This document shows positions 37,252-45,678 of a DNA stretch of 64,000 nucleotides, piece after piece. Location of the stretch: contig NZ_CP089981.1 of NCBI RefSeq assembly GCF_021389975.1, forward strand, positions 5,295,501 through 5,359,500, in the 5' to 3' direction. Origin of the DNA: Fulvivirga ulvae (GTDB lineage: Bacteria; Bacteroidota; Bacteroidia; Cytophagales; Cyclobacteriaceae). A program made the translations under genes and the position numbers. Below the pieces are notes generated by a model. It worked only from the letters and a program-made list of their open reading frames with translations, had not been told where the DNA came from and ran no database searches. How positions within the stretch are numbered: the first letter of the stretch is position 1; the number at the start of each line of letters is the position of its first letter.

Positions 37252-37360
37252 ATCCCTGAATTTTCTTAATTGAAGGCTATTTCATCGCTGTATGAGTTGA
37301 AAATATCAGGGATCTCCTTGATCCGGGGACCCCAAATCTTCACTGCGCTGCGTTTGGGGT
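37252..37360. repeat. Two further inverted repeats in the repeat island
   Basis: ATCCCTGA (37252-37259) pairs with TCAGGGAT (37306-37313), and ACCCCAAA (37329-37336) pairs with TTTGGGGT (37353-37360). Such palindromes resemble short dispersed intergenic elements in Bacteroidota. Together with the flanking units they fill the 474-bp gap between the TonB receptor start and the DJ-1 gene; no gene is visible there. Confidence 0.5.
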
Positions 37361-37377
37361 GACGTAGTAATAAGAAG

Positions 37378-37484
37378 TAACCCTCATAATTTTCGTCATA
37401 TTTTGCCTACTGCCTTTGCCTATTGCCTACTTTACTAACTACTTCTCAGCCGATGTCTCTCGAGGAGGACCCGGCGTCTTTGAG
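37378..37484. repeat. Intergenic repeat unit copy 2, running into the DJ-1 gene
   Basis: The unit follows copy 1 in order (CCCTCATAATTTTCG, TGCCTACTGCCTTTGCC, then the TCTCAGCCGATGTCTCTC palindrome region, 37442-37475). Its second half forms the last about 14 codons and stop of the minus-strand gene ending at 37439. Confidence 0.6.
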
Positions 37485-38599
37485 GACTCGTTTTGTTGCC
37501 TATTGCCCACTGATTTAACGTATTTCAAAAGCCCGACAATTTTAACTGCCTTTACTACATCCCACTGCATAGCGGCCAAAATGCTATGCACGGCAAGAAG
37601 TTCCCGATTTATAGGTGCCTGTTCTGCATTGCTAGAGTGATTAATAAGCGCTTTTGCCTGAGCATACCCATATACTTCAAAAGTTTCCAGCACTTCAACT
37701 GAAAGCTCTTCTCCCGTTTTGTTCCGGTGCTTGGGGGCATAGCCCAACTGACTTACCATGGCTTCGGCCACAGCCCAGGTTGACCACGGGTTTTGCCCTG
37801 TGATCAGGTTCCCATCCTTCACAACCTGTTCCAGGTACATGTGACCTTCTTTGAAATCAGCGCCATGTTCTATCAGTTTATCCTGAAGCAGAAACGGAAA
37901 TATTGACCGTGCATCTTTGATCAGGAAAAGCTCTTCCTGATTGGTAAAAGCACTCACAGGCCTTCCTTTCAAAAGATAATTTCCATTGTTTAACTTGACG
38001 TTGATCAGCGCTGCTGGCCCATGGCATACTGCACCAACCACTTTTCCCTCTTCATGGTACCGGCGTACAATAGATTGGATATACTGATTTTGAGGAAAAT
38101 CAAACAAGGTACCTTTGCCGCCTACAAAGTAAATGGCTTCGTAGATCTCCGGATTAACATCCTGCATGGCAATAGTATTGCTGACCTTGCTTTGGGCAAC
38201 AGTATCATTCAAAAAGGCATGGTCAAACCTGCCCATATCCTCATCATCAATTACCACCGGCGGTTTCCCACCTTTAGGGCTTGCCACATCTACCTCAAAC
38301 CCATTGGCCACAAATACATAATAGGCTCGGGCCAGTTCCGACATTTCATAACCTGTTGCCTTCTTACTTTCGCCCATTGCACCACAACTAGTAACCACGG
38401 CCAGTATCTTCCCGCGATATGGAGGCCTGTTTTCCATAACATAAGACAGGTCATCCGGAGTAGTGGACTCCATATTTAAAAGCGCAGGATCGATAGGATG
38501 GAGCAGGCTCATAAACCAGTATCCAAAACCAATAACTGATACAACCAGACCTGTAAAAACTATTAATGCTCTCTTAATGATTCGTTTCTTCCTTGACAT
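37439..38599 (-). CDS. DJ-1/PfpI (class I glutamine amidotransferase-like) membrane-anchored protein
   Basis: This 386-aa protein has an N-terminal membrane anchor (IVFTGLVVSVIGFGYWFM), then an Hsp31-like DJ-1/PfpI domain (about 55-290) with the nucleophile Cys in GAVCHGPAALI and MSELARAYYVFVANGFEVD near its start. Relatives are chaperones, glyoxalases or deglycases. The C-terminal about 90 residues are an extension, and its last about 14 residues (SKTPGPPRETSAEK) are encoded by an intergenic palindromic repeat, so the natural C-terminus was probably changed by repeat insertion. It lies 80 bp downstream of an AraC-type regulator on the same strand. Confidence 0.82.
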   Translation of the reverse strand: MSRKKRIIKRALIVFTGLVVSVIGFGYWFMSLLHPIDPALLNMESTTPDDLSYVMENRPPYRGKILAVVTSCGAMGESKKATGYEMSELARAYYVFVANGFEVDVASPKGGKPPVVIDDEDMGRFDHAFLNDTVAQSKVSNTIAMQDVNPEIYEAIYFVGGKGTLFDFPQNQYIQSIVRRYHEEGKVVGAVCHGPAALINVKLNNGNYLLKGRPVSAFTNQEELFLIKDARSIFPFLLQDKLIEHGADFKEGHMYLEQVVKDGNLITGQNPWSTWAVAEAMVSQLGYAPKHRNKTGEELSVEVLETFEVYGYAQAKALINHSSNAEQAPINRELLAVHSILAAMQWDVVKAVKIVGLLKYVKSVGNRQQNESSKTPGPPRETSAEK

Positions 38600-38679
38600 A
38601 ATAATTGCTGTTTTTTAGCAAATGAGGCTTTATGAGAGGACAAAGTCTTTCAAAATGATCATTTCGAAAGATTAAAAGA

Positions 38680-39723
38680 TCATTTCAATACCTCTTTCCG
38701 GTAAGTTAAAGGCGTTTTGCCGGTTTGCTTTTTAAAGGCAGTATTAAAGCTGGAGATGCTGTTGAAACCTACATCATACGCTATGGCAGCAATAGTGTGA
38801 TTGGCATACTTTTCATTACCAAGCATGTTTGCGGCCTCAGTAATCCTGAAATTATTAATGAAGCTGTTGAAATTCCTTTGGCTGCTCTTGTTGATTACCA
38901 TAGACAATACCTGAGTACTTACCTTCAGCCTGTCACTCAACGATTTCAGGGTCAGGTCTGCCTGCCTGTAAAAAGCCTGTTCATTCATCAAATGCATAAC
39001 CTTGGAGTACAGTTCTTCACACTGCTCATCAGAAAGGACAGTAGTCTGGTATTTGGCATGACTTATTTTCTGCATGTACCCTTTGCGGATAACAATAAAA
39101 CTGACGGTATAAGCTACGATGGAATACAATACAGGTCCTATAATATAAGGAACCTGTTCATCAAACAGATTAAGTACATAAACCATCCAGATGATCAGGA
39201 GGCCAAGGAATAATAACCTCAAAAATTGGAAGATTTCAGCATCAAGACCTTCCTTTCTTTGCTTCGATGCGTAGTAATAGCATATGGCTAGGTATACCAG
39301 AAAGTGCAGATAATAGGCTACAAAGGCAGAGACAAAAAATGCCATAGGTAACATGGTCAGATGGCTTTCCTCTATCCACAGGCCAAAGCCAACGGCTATA
39401 GGAAGAGGAATGAAATGTAGTATATGTACAGGCCTGAGGTTAAAATCCTTGCGGCTACACGACAGAACAAACAGGTAAAACAAAGGCCCGAGGGCGAAAA
39501 TGGAGCCCAGCCCTGTAAAGATAAATTTGATATCCAGGTTTTCTGTAAACTCCAGAAAGACCGATTTGCCAATTCTGAATGACAAAACGATCAGCAACAG
39601 TCCAAGCAGTTTATTGGCCAATACATTGCCTTTCGGGTATGTCCATAGGAAAACAGCCAGGAACAATCCGTGAACGACCCCAAGGCCACTAAGTATAATT
39701 AAAATAATATCTGAAGTAGGCAT
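38680..39723 (-). CDS. AraC family regulator with seven-helix membrane domain
   Basis: This 347-aa protein has about seven hydrophobic segments in residues 5-215 and a C-terminal AraC double helix-turn-helix (about 245-345), with the second helix-turn-helix in IAAIAYDVGFNSISSFNTAF and the family ending GKTPLTYRKEV. Membrane-bound AraC regulators of this type are common in Bacteroidota. It probably controls the DJ-1 gene downstream and may bind the direct repeats at 39798-39830 in front of itself and katG. Confidence 0.87.
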   Translation of the reverse strand: MPTSDIILIILSGLGVVHGLFLAVFLWTYPKGNVLANKLLGLLLIVLSFRIGKSVFLEFTENLDIKFIFTGLGSIFALGPLFYLFVLSCSRKDFNLRPVHILHFIPLPIAVGFGLWIEESHLTMLPMAFFVSAFVAYYLHFLVYLAICYYYASKQRKEGLDAEIFQFLRLLFLGLLIIWMVYVLNLFDEQVPYIIGPVLYSIVAYTVSFIVIRKGYMQKISHAKYQTTVLSDEQCEELYSKVMHLMNEQAFYRQADLTLKSLSDRLKVSTQVLSMVINKSSQRNFNSFINNFRITEAANMLGNEKYANHTIAAIAYDVGFNSISSFNTAFKKQTGKTPLTYRKEVLK

Positions 39724-39797
39724 TAGAGCGCAAATTAATCAAAATGAGGAGAATAGGGTAGTCGACCCCCTTACCATTATTGATAATCCATTCTACA

Positions 39798-39830
39798 GGT
39801 ATAGCTTTTGTCTATAATGGTATAGTTTTT
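39798..39830. promoter_or_regulatory. Direct repeat with 21-bp period in the araC-katG gap
   Basis: GGTATAGCTTTT (39798-39809) recurs as GGTATAGTTTTT (39819-39830), 11 of 12 bases identical, exactly 21 bp apart. AraC-type proteins bind half-sites 21 bp apart, so this fits autoregulation by the divergent regulator. The second copy also forms CTATA-N4-TATAG (39812-39825). Confidence 0.5.
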
Positions 39831-39886
39831 TAGAATCAATAAAACTGGCTCCCGGCCCTATAAAAAGGTATCTTTAACTAATGAAT

Positions 39887-39916
39887 TACTAAGTATTGTC
39901 GACAACCCTCTTAGTA
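39887..39916. promoter_or_regulatory. Nested palindrome upstream of katG
   Basis: TTGTCGACAA (39896-39905) is a perfect palindrome enclosed near-symmetrically by TACTAAG (39887-39893) and CTTAGTA (39910-39916). It lies 38 bp before the katG start and is a plausible operator for an oxidative-stress regulator; it does not match the PerR box consensus. Confidence 0.4.
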
Positions 39917-39954
39917 CTATGGATTATGACCTCTAACCTCAAAACTTTATCAAT

Positions 39955-42213
39955 ATGGAAAACGAAAAAAACAGGAATGTAGCCACTGACAGCCCGGTCT
40001 GGGACACAAATGAATCGAAGAAGACATGCCCTTTTATGAGTGGGGCTGTCAAGTTCACAGCCGGCCATGGTACCACCAACCGTGACTGGTGGCCCAATCA
40101 GTTGAACCTGAAAATTTTACATCAGCACTCTTCCTTGTCTAATCCTATGGGAGAAGACTTCAACTATGCAGAAGAGTTTAAAAGCCTCGACCTGAAAGCT
40201 GTAAAGCAGGACCTTTATGATCTGATGACCGACTCACAGGAATGGTGGCCTGCCGATTACGGGCATTACGGTCCGTTCTTTATTCGTATGGCCTGGCACA
40301 GTGCGGGTACTTACCGTATAGCAGATGGCCGTGGTGGAGCGGGCTCAGGCTCGCAGCGATTTGCACCCCTCAACAGTTGGCCAGATAACGCTAACCTTGA
40401 TAAAGCGCGTCTGCTGCTTTGGCCGATCAAGCAAAAGTATGGCAAAAAGATCTCCTGGGCCGACCTGATGATCCTGGCAGGTAACTGTGCTCTTGAGTCT
40501 ATGGGATTCGAAACCTTTGGCTTTGCCGGAGGACGTGAAGATGTGTGGGAACCGGAGGAAGACATCTACTGGGGTTCGGAAGGAGAGTGGCTTGGCAACA
40601 AGGAGCGTCACGCCGGAGACGTACTGGAAAATCCTCTTGCAGCCTCGCATATGGGGCTGATCTATGTAAATCCTGAAGGCCCTAACGGTAACCCTGATCC
40701 TGTTGAAGCGGCACACCACATCCGCGAAACTTTTGGGCGTATGGCTATGAATGACGAGGAAACTGTGGCGTTGATCGCAGGAGGACACACATTTGGAAAA
40801 ACCCATGGAGCCGCAGACCCAGGTCAATATGTAGGTAAAGAACCTGCAGGAGCCGGTATCGAAGAGCAAGGCCTGGGCTGGAAGAGTACTTTTGGTAAAG
40901 GTAATGCAGGGGATACCATTACAAGTGGTCTGGAAGGAGCCTGGACTGCTACTCCGACACAATGGAGCAACAGTTTCTTTGAAAACCTGTTCAAATACGA
41001 TTGGGAGTTGACCAAGAGCCCGGCCGGAGCACATCAATACAGGCCTAAGAATGGAGCCGGAGCGGGTACGATCCCCGACGCACATGACCCTTCTAAAAAA
41101 CATGCACCATTCATGCTCACGACTGATCTCTCTTTACGAATGGATCCTGCCTATGAAAAAATATCAAGGCGCTTCTATGAAAACCCTGACGAATTTGCCG
41201 ATGCTTTCGCAAGGGCATGGTATAAGCTGACCCATCGTGATATGGGGCCTCTTTCGCGTTACCTTGGTCCTGAGGTGCCAGAAGAAGAATTGATCTGGCA
41301 AGATCCTGTTCCTGCCGTTGACCACGAATTGATCAATGATAAGGATATAGCTGATCTCAAAAGCAAATTGCTGGATTCTGGCCTGTCAGTGTCTCAACTG
41401 GTAACCACAGCATGGGCCTCAGCCTCTACCTATCGTGACTCTGACAAACGTGGTGGAGCCAATGGTGCACGCATTCGTCTTGCTCCGCAAAAGGATTGGG
41501 AAGTGAACAACCCTGCCGAGCTGGCAACAGTGCTTAAAACCTTAGAAGAAATCCAGAAATCGTTTAATCAGGCACAATCTGGTAACAAAAAGGTTTCCCT
41601 GGCTGACCTGATCGTGCTCGGAGGATGTGCAGGTATCGAAAAAGCAGCAAAAAATGCAGGACAAAATGTGACCGTGCCTTTTGCACCCGGACGTACCGAC
41701 GCTTCCCAGGAGCAGACAGATGTAGAAGCATTTTCAATTCTGGAACCCAATGCTGATGCATTCCGCAATTACCTGAGAAAAGACAGCAGAGTATCTACAT
41801 CAGCAGAAGAAATGTTGATAGACAGGGCACAACTGATGTCGCTCACGGCTCCTGAATTGACCGTTCTCTATGGTGGCATGAGAGTATTAAGCACCAATTA
41901 TGACCATTCTAAGCATGGTGTACTCACTAAGCGTCCGGAAGCACTTACCAATGACTTCTTTTTGAACCTGTTGGATATGGGCACTACCTGGAGAGGCACC
42001 TCTGATGCCCAGCATGAGTTTGAAGGCCGTGACCGTAAAACCGGTGAAGTAAAGTGGACAGGCACACGGGTAGATCTGATCTTTGGTTCCAACTCTGAGC
42101 TTAGGGCGTTTGCAGAAGTTTATGCCTGCTCAGATGCTCAGGAGCGCTTCGTAAACGATTTTGTGAAGGTTTGGGATAAAGTAATGAACCTGGACAGGTT
42201 TGATCTGAACTAG
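39955..42213 (+). CDS. katG: Catalase-peroxidase KatG
   Basis: This 752-aa bifunctional heme enzyme breaks down hydrogen peroxide. The N-terminal catalytic half has RMAWHSAGTYR (distal Arg, Trp, His), the Tyr in IYVNPEGPNGNPDP and the Met in AMNDEETVALIAGG, which form the Trp-Tyr-Met adduct, and the proximal His in AGGHTFGKTHG. The C-terminal half repeats the fold without heme. Length is typical. It is monocistronic, with a terminator after it and palindromes before it. No signal peptide is seen. Confidence 0.97.
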   Translation: MENEKNRNVATDSPVWDTNESKKTCPFMSGAVKFTAGHGTTNRDWWPNQLNLKILHQHSSLSNPMGEDFNYAEEFKSLDLKAVKQDLYDLMTDSQEWWPADYGHYGPFFIRMAWHSAGTYRIADGRGGAGSGSQRFAPLNSWPDNANLDKARLLLWPIKQKYGKKISWADLMILAGNCALESMGFETFGFAGGREDVWEPEEDIYWGSEGEWLGNKERHAGDVLENPLAASHMGLIYVNPEGPNGNPDPVEAAHHIRETFGRMAMNDEETVALIAGGHTFGKTHGAADPGQYVGKEPAGAGIEEQGLGWKSTFGKGNAGDTITSGLEGAWTATPTQWSNSFFENLFKYDWELTKSPAGAHQYRPKNGAGAGTIPDAHDPSKKHAPFMLTTDLSLRMDPAYEKISRRFYENPDEFADAFARAWYKLTHRDMGPLSRYLGPEVPEEELIWQDPVPAVDHELINDKDIADLKSKLLDSGLSVSQLVTTAWASASTYRDSDKRGGANGARIRLAPQKDWEVNNPAELATVLKTLEEIQKSFNQAQSGNKKVSLADLIVLGGCAGIEKAAKNAGQNVTVPFAPGRTDASQEQTDVEAFSILEPNADAFRNYLRKDSRVSTSAEEMLIDRAQLMSLTAPELTVLYGGMRVLSTNYDHSKHGVLTKRPEALTNDFFLNLLDMGTTWRGTSDAQHEFEGRDRKTGEVKWTGTRVDLIFGSNSELRAFAEVYACSDAQERFVNDFVKVWDKVMNLDRFDLN

Positions 42214-42247
42214 TTAAATACGCAGCAGCGGGTAAGGGTTATATAAC

Positions 42248-42300
42248 AAGTCTTTTGATGCCGTCCGATCTTTGGGTTATCAGGCGGTATCAGACTTTTT
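42248..42300 (+). terminator. Terminator after katG
   Basis: AAGTCT (42248-42253) pairs with AGACTT (42292-42297), with inner pairing of GATGCCG against CGGTATC, and a T5 run follows. The stem is interrupted but the layout is that of an intrinsic terminator, 35 bp after the stop. Confidence 0.65.
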
Positions 42301-42350
42301 ATATAGCCTTTATTTTCCAAATTCACCTCATCTTTAGCTTCAGGATTGCT

Positions 42351-42368
42351 GTTAACGATTTGTTAAAC
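42351..42368 (+). promoter_or_regulatory. Shared upstream motif of the esterase-fold/TPR paralogues (site 2)
   Basis: GTTAACGATTTGTTAAAC matches the motif at 20998-21015 in 17 of 18 bases. It lies 74 bp before the ATG at 42443. A third related unit, TTGTTAAACCT, occurs at 42360-42370 and again exactly at 42419-42429 close to the start codon. Confidence 0.5.
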
Positions 42369-42442
42369 CTCCTATAAGATTTACCTGATAAGTGAAGTTT
42401 TAACAATTTACAATCAAGTTGTTAAACCTTATAATTAAACCT

Positions 42443-43687
42443 ATGAAGCTATTGATCAAAACCCTGTCTTTGATAACCTCCCTTGTTTTTATAAGTGCCT
42501 GTACAAAAGCCCAGCCGAATGATCCTCCCGAAACAATGGTATCAGCAGATACTGAAGTAGAGCCCATCATTATCGGAAATAAACTCAGAATATACTCGGA
42601 GGTTTTGGGTGAAGAGAAGGAATTGTACATTTCCCTGCCACCTATGTATAATCAACATGTTCAAAGTTATCCGGTAGTGTTTGCCTTAGAAGCCGAATAC
42701 CTTTTTGAAGCTACAAGTACAGTTGCCAGATATATGTCCTCACGGAGTAAAATGCCTGAGTCCATCATAGTGGGAATTGCCAATGGAGAGTTTGATAAAA
42801 GACATGAAGTGGGTTACAAAAGGTGGGGAGGGAAGCCAGAGGCATACATTCGTTTTTTTAAACAGGAGCTGATTCCCTACCTTGAAGAAAATTACAGGGT
42901 CAACTCACACAGAACTGTTATAGGTCTTTCTCCTTCCACTGGATTTTTATTTGAGGTCTTCTCCAGCCACCCAGGCCTTTTCAAGGCTTACCTGGCATTA
43001 TCCGCTCATTTGGAATGGGACAGGATAGTAGGCTCGGATTTGTTTGATGAAGTAATATCCAAAAACAATGACCCCAACTACCCAAAGTCCGTTTTTTATT
43101 TTGCCAGGGCAGCCAGTGACTTTCCCACGTTTGTTAATTCTGAAGAGAAATTTAATGACGCACTTTCACGGCTGGAAAACTACACTGCTGATCGGGTGAA
43201 GATAAAAGTTGACATTATGGATGAAGAGGAGCATTATCTCATGGCTCTGGCAGGCCTCCGGTCAGGTTTTGAAGCTATCTACCCTAATAACATCTGGCGG
43301 AACCCGGGTTGGGCAGGCTGGGACAAAGAAGCAGATTATGCACAGAAATATTTTATAAATTATTATGATGAGTTATCATCCCTATATGGTTTTGACATAT
43401 ATCCGGTGGAAAACGCTCATGGTTATGGATTTAGTTTGACAGGAAAGGTCCATTCTGCTAAAAGGTTTGGAACAAACCAGCAAGTAATGGAACTGGCAAA
43501 GCTTGGTATAGATTATTACCCAAATTCGGCCCAGCTACACATGGATTTGGCTGAAGCCTATAAAAAGAATGGAGATATAACGCTGGCTCTTGAAGCAGGC
43601 GAAAAAGCAGTTGAATTGGCTTATATGTACAAAAGCAAAAATTTACAGGTATTCAGACAAAGACTGACCGAACTAAAGGGCAGATAA
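42443..43687 (+). CDS. Esterase-fold (Esterase_D-like) lipoprotein with C-terminal TPR
   Basis: The protein is 414 aa from ATG 42443, giving the lipoprotein signal MKLLIKTLSLITSLVFISAC; the TTG at 42419 would add eight residues before it. The esterase domain (about 45-270) has YISLPPMYNQHVQSYPVVFA, nucleophile Ser163 in GLSPS and the His region EEEHYLMALAGLRSGF. TPR-like repeats occupy the last about 90 residues. It is paralogous to the gene at 21077, which has Glu in place of this Ser. Esterases of this fold cut siderophore or acyl esters; here the substrate is unknown. Confidence 0.82.
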   Translation: MKLLIKTLSLITSLVFISACTKAQPNDPPETMVSADTEVEPIIIGNKLRIYSEVLGEEKELYISLPPMYNQHVQSYPVVFALEAEYLFEATSTVARYMSSRSKMPESIIVGIANGEFDKRHEVGYKRWGGKPEAYIRFFKQELIPYLEENYRVNSHRTVIGLSPSTGFLFEVFSSHPGLFKAYLALSAHLEWDRIVGSDLFDEVISKNNDPNYPKSVFYFARAASDFPTFVNSEEKFNDALSRLENYTADRVKIKVDIMDEEEHYLMALAGLRSGFEAIYPNNIWRNPGWAGWDKEADYAQKYFINYYDELSSLYGFDIYPVENAHGYGFSLTGKVHSAKRFGTNQQVMELAKLGIDYYPNSAQLHMDLAEAYKKNGDITLALEAGEKAVELAYMYKSKNLQVFRQRLTELKGR

Positions 43688-43710
43688 CGACCCATTACAC
43701 TGTATTAAGA

Positions 43711-43743
43711 CAGGCCGCCATGCAACATTGACATGGCGACCTG
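43711..43743. terminator. Strong hairpin between convergent genes
   Basis: CAGGCCGCCATG (43711-43722) pairs with CATGGCGACCTG (43732-43743) at 11 of 12 positions, between the esterase-fold gene and the convergent SnoaL-like gene. It has no T-run; it may act as a bidirectional terminator or be a palindromic repeat. Confidence 0.45.
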
Positions 43744-43778
43744 ACTATTAATATTCCGGAATACAAAAAAATGAAGAG

Positions 43779-44156
43779 TTATACTTCCTGCGGTGTAGGA
43801 GAGAAGAAAAAGCGCTCGGTAACTATTTTGCCATTGTCCACTTCGTAGACACATATTTCTTCCATGGTGGTTCTTCCTGCGCCCTTCATGGTCATGTCTA
43901 ACTTCATAGTTACGGCAAAATAATTATCTGCAATTATGGGATCAGAAACTTCTATGGCGTGAATTGCTTCTGTCATTTCAGTAAACTGCTTGCTTTTTTC
44001 CCTCTTTCCTTCAATGCCCTCAATGCGGTGTGATGGCGTACCATCTGGCTCAAGGGATAAAATACTGTTTGCATAGAGCTCATTTTCGGCGGTATCAAAT
44101 TGACCATTACGACAAAGCTCTACCAATCGGTTGGCTACTTTCTTTACTGTTTTCAT
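43779..44156 (-). CDS. SnoaL-like/NTF2-fold protein
   Basis: This 125-aa protein matches the small SnoaL/NTF2-like fold: an N-terminal helix pair (VANRLVELCRNGQFDTAENELY), then strands ending in EEICVYEVDNGKIVTERFFF. Members bind small hydrophobic ligands or act as isomerases; many are of unknown role. No catalytic Asp-His pair can be assigned by eye. It stands alone, facing the esterase-fold gene. Confidence 0.72.
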   Translation of the reverse strand: MKTVKKVANRLVELCRNGQFDTAENELYANSILSLEPDGTPSHRIEGIEGKREKSKQFTEMTEAIHAIEVSDPIIADNYFAVTMKLDMTMKGAGRTTMEEICVYEVDNGKIVTERFFFSPTPQEV

Positions 44157-44279
44157 AGTGGTTTAGTTTATAGTGGTACTTTGTATATGGTATAGATCTA
44201 CATATTCTAAAACTGGAAATAGGTTATGATATAATCCGGTATTTTGAAATATTACCGGAAGAGCCTGATAATAGTATCC

Positions 44280-45413
44280 TTATACTTGAGCCAAATTCCG
44301 ATGCTCAACTTCATGAGTATCTCTTTCCTGATCTTTATATTTCATAAAATTTTCTTTGCTAAGCAATTCGAGATTGCCAAGGCTTGCGTTCATCTCCAAA
44401 ACCTTGTGAGCAATAAATTTACTGATGAGCCGCAATAGCTGTCGTGGTAATTTGCCCAGAAGCCTGAGCCTCCATTGAAAATGCGTGCCACCATTCACCT
44501 CATCCAACTCACCCGTGATCTTCGCATTGATCCAGCCTCTCTTATTACACACTGTATAATAGTGAAATGGTCGCCAGTCCAGAACATGCTCTATAAAGTT
44601 AGAATTAGTACAATGGTTTTGAGATTCAGTTCCTGTGCGGCCACCGGGCCTGTCCTTTATTACCCAGTTGGCCTTATTACCGGCATACCATCTATTCCTT
44701 TTGTCAGGATCGCAAAGCCAGTCCCAGATGATCGGCGGAGGGGCAGTGAATGTGTATTCTACATTTACATCAGACTCATTTTCAGCAATATAGTCTCTGC
44801 TGTTAGAAGTATACTCTAGGTACTTTTCGTCAAAATTAACAGCAGTTATATTGATACTGCCGAAGTGTTTATAACTTTCACTTCCATGATAAATGTTTTC
44901 AGGGCTGATCCCCATTTTGTCAATGCAGATATTAGAAAACAAAACGTAGCCGTTCCAGCCGGTAGCCTCGGAAACAGTGTTTTTTAAAAGCCGATGGGCG
45001 AGATTAACACTTGACCCTATGGGCTTAACTTTTCCGGCTATTTTCTGAAGCACAAACTCCCCATAGTGGATAACGAATTTCAGATCAAGCCTTGAAACTT
45101 CCTGGCAGGCCCGGCAAGGACATGTGATGTTATGGGACATTGTCCTTTTATTGATACGGAAATTAATATACGTGGACTCTACCAGCTCCATCAACAGTTC
45201 TCCCCGTGTGATAGCTTCTTCGGTTGCATAAAGAAATAAAGCATCGCCTTCAACTTCGGCCAGTTGTAAAGTCGGAGTCAGTTCTTTGGTAAGGAATTGT
45301 ATAATATGACCTAGTACCAGCGGTGCATGGGCCAGCTCAGAATTGGCCATGAAAGCTGTATAACCGGAGATATCGGCCAGTAGTATATAGCCTTTTCGGG
45401 GTTGAGCCTCCAT
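44280..45413 (-). CDS. Class III cyclase-like (DUF2652) domain fused to SRPBCC domain
   Basis: This 377-aa protein begins with a class III nucleotidyl-cyclase-like domain: LLADISGYTAFM with Asp14, VEGDALFLYA with Asp57 and GSSVNLAHRLLK. A CPCRACQ cysteine cluster sits in the middle of this domain. From about residue 210 there is an SRPBCC/START-like lipid-binding fold (VEYTFTAPPPIIWDWLCDP). Metal-binding Asp residues are present, so cyclase activity is possible, but this subfamily is uncharacterised as far as I know. It is a soluble protein without a signal peptide. A fused ligand-binding plus cyclase layout suggests a lipid-responsive signalling enzyme (inference). Confidence 0.75.
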   Translation of the reverse strand: MEAQPRKGYILLADISGYTAFMANSELAHAPLVLGHIIQFLTKELTPTLQLAEVEGDALFLYATEEAITRGELLMELVESTYINFRINKRTMSHNITCPCRACQEVSRLDLKFVIHYGEFVLQKIAGKVKPIGSSVNLAHRLLKNTVSEATGWNGYVLFSNICIDKMGISPENIYHGSESYKHFGSINITAVNFDEKYLEYTSNSRDYIAENESDVNVEYTFTAPPPIIWDWLCDPDKRNRWYAGNKANWVIKDRPGGRTGTESQNHCTNSNFIEHVLDWRPFHYYTVCNKRGWINAKITGELDEVNGGTHFQWRLRLLGKLPRQLLRLISKFIAHKVLEMNASLGNLELLSKENFMKYKDQERDTHEVEHRNLAQV

Positions 45414-45678
45414 GGGTCTTTCATCCTGTTTGATGTAACTAAACTGATTACAGACTTAAATAAATGCTGATTTTTTCTGGTTTATGGAATAGTGTTAAAG
45501 TTAGCAAAATCCTTTGTCCTTATCAATGAAAATGTTTTGAATATCAAATGGTTAGATGAAGAAATGATTAATTAAAGTATGGAAATAGCGGAACTTTGAA
45601 AATATACTTATTCGAGAGCCAGGGTTGTAGTATTTATATTCTAAACTTATCTTGAATAAAAGCATTACAATAAAGAAT

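Noticed and set aside
40345..41103. 252-codon open frame on the minus strand
   Set aside because: It lies wholly inside katG in antisense, matches no family, and katG is intact.
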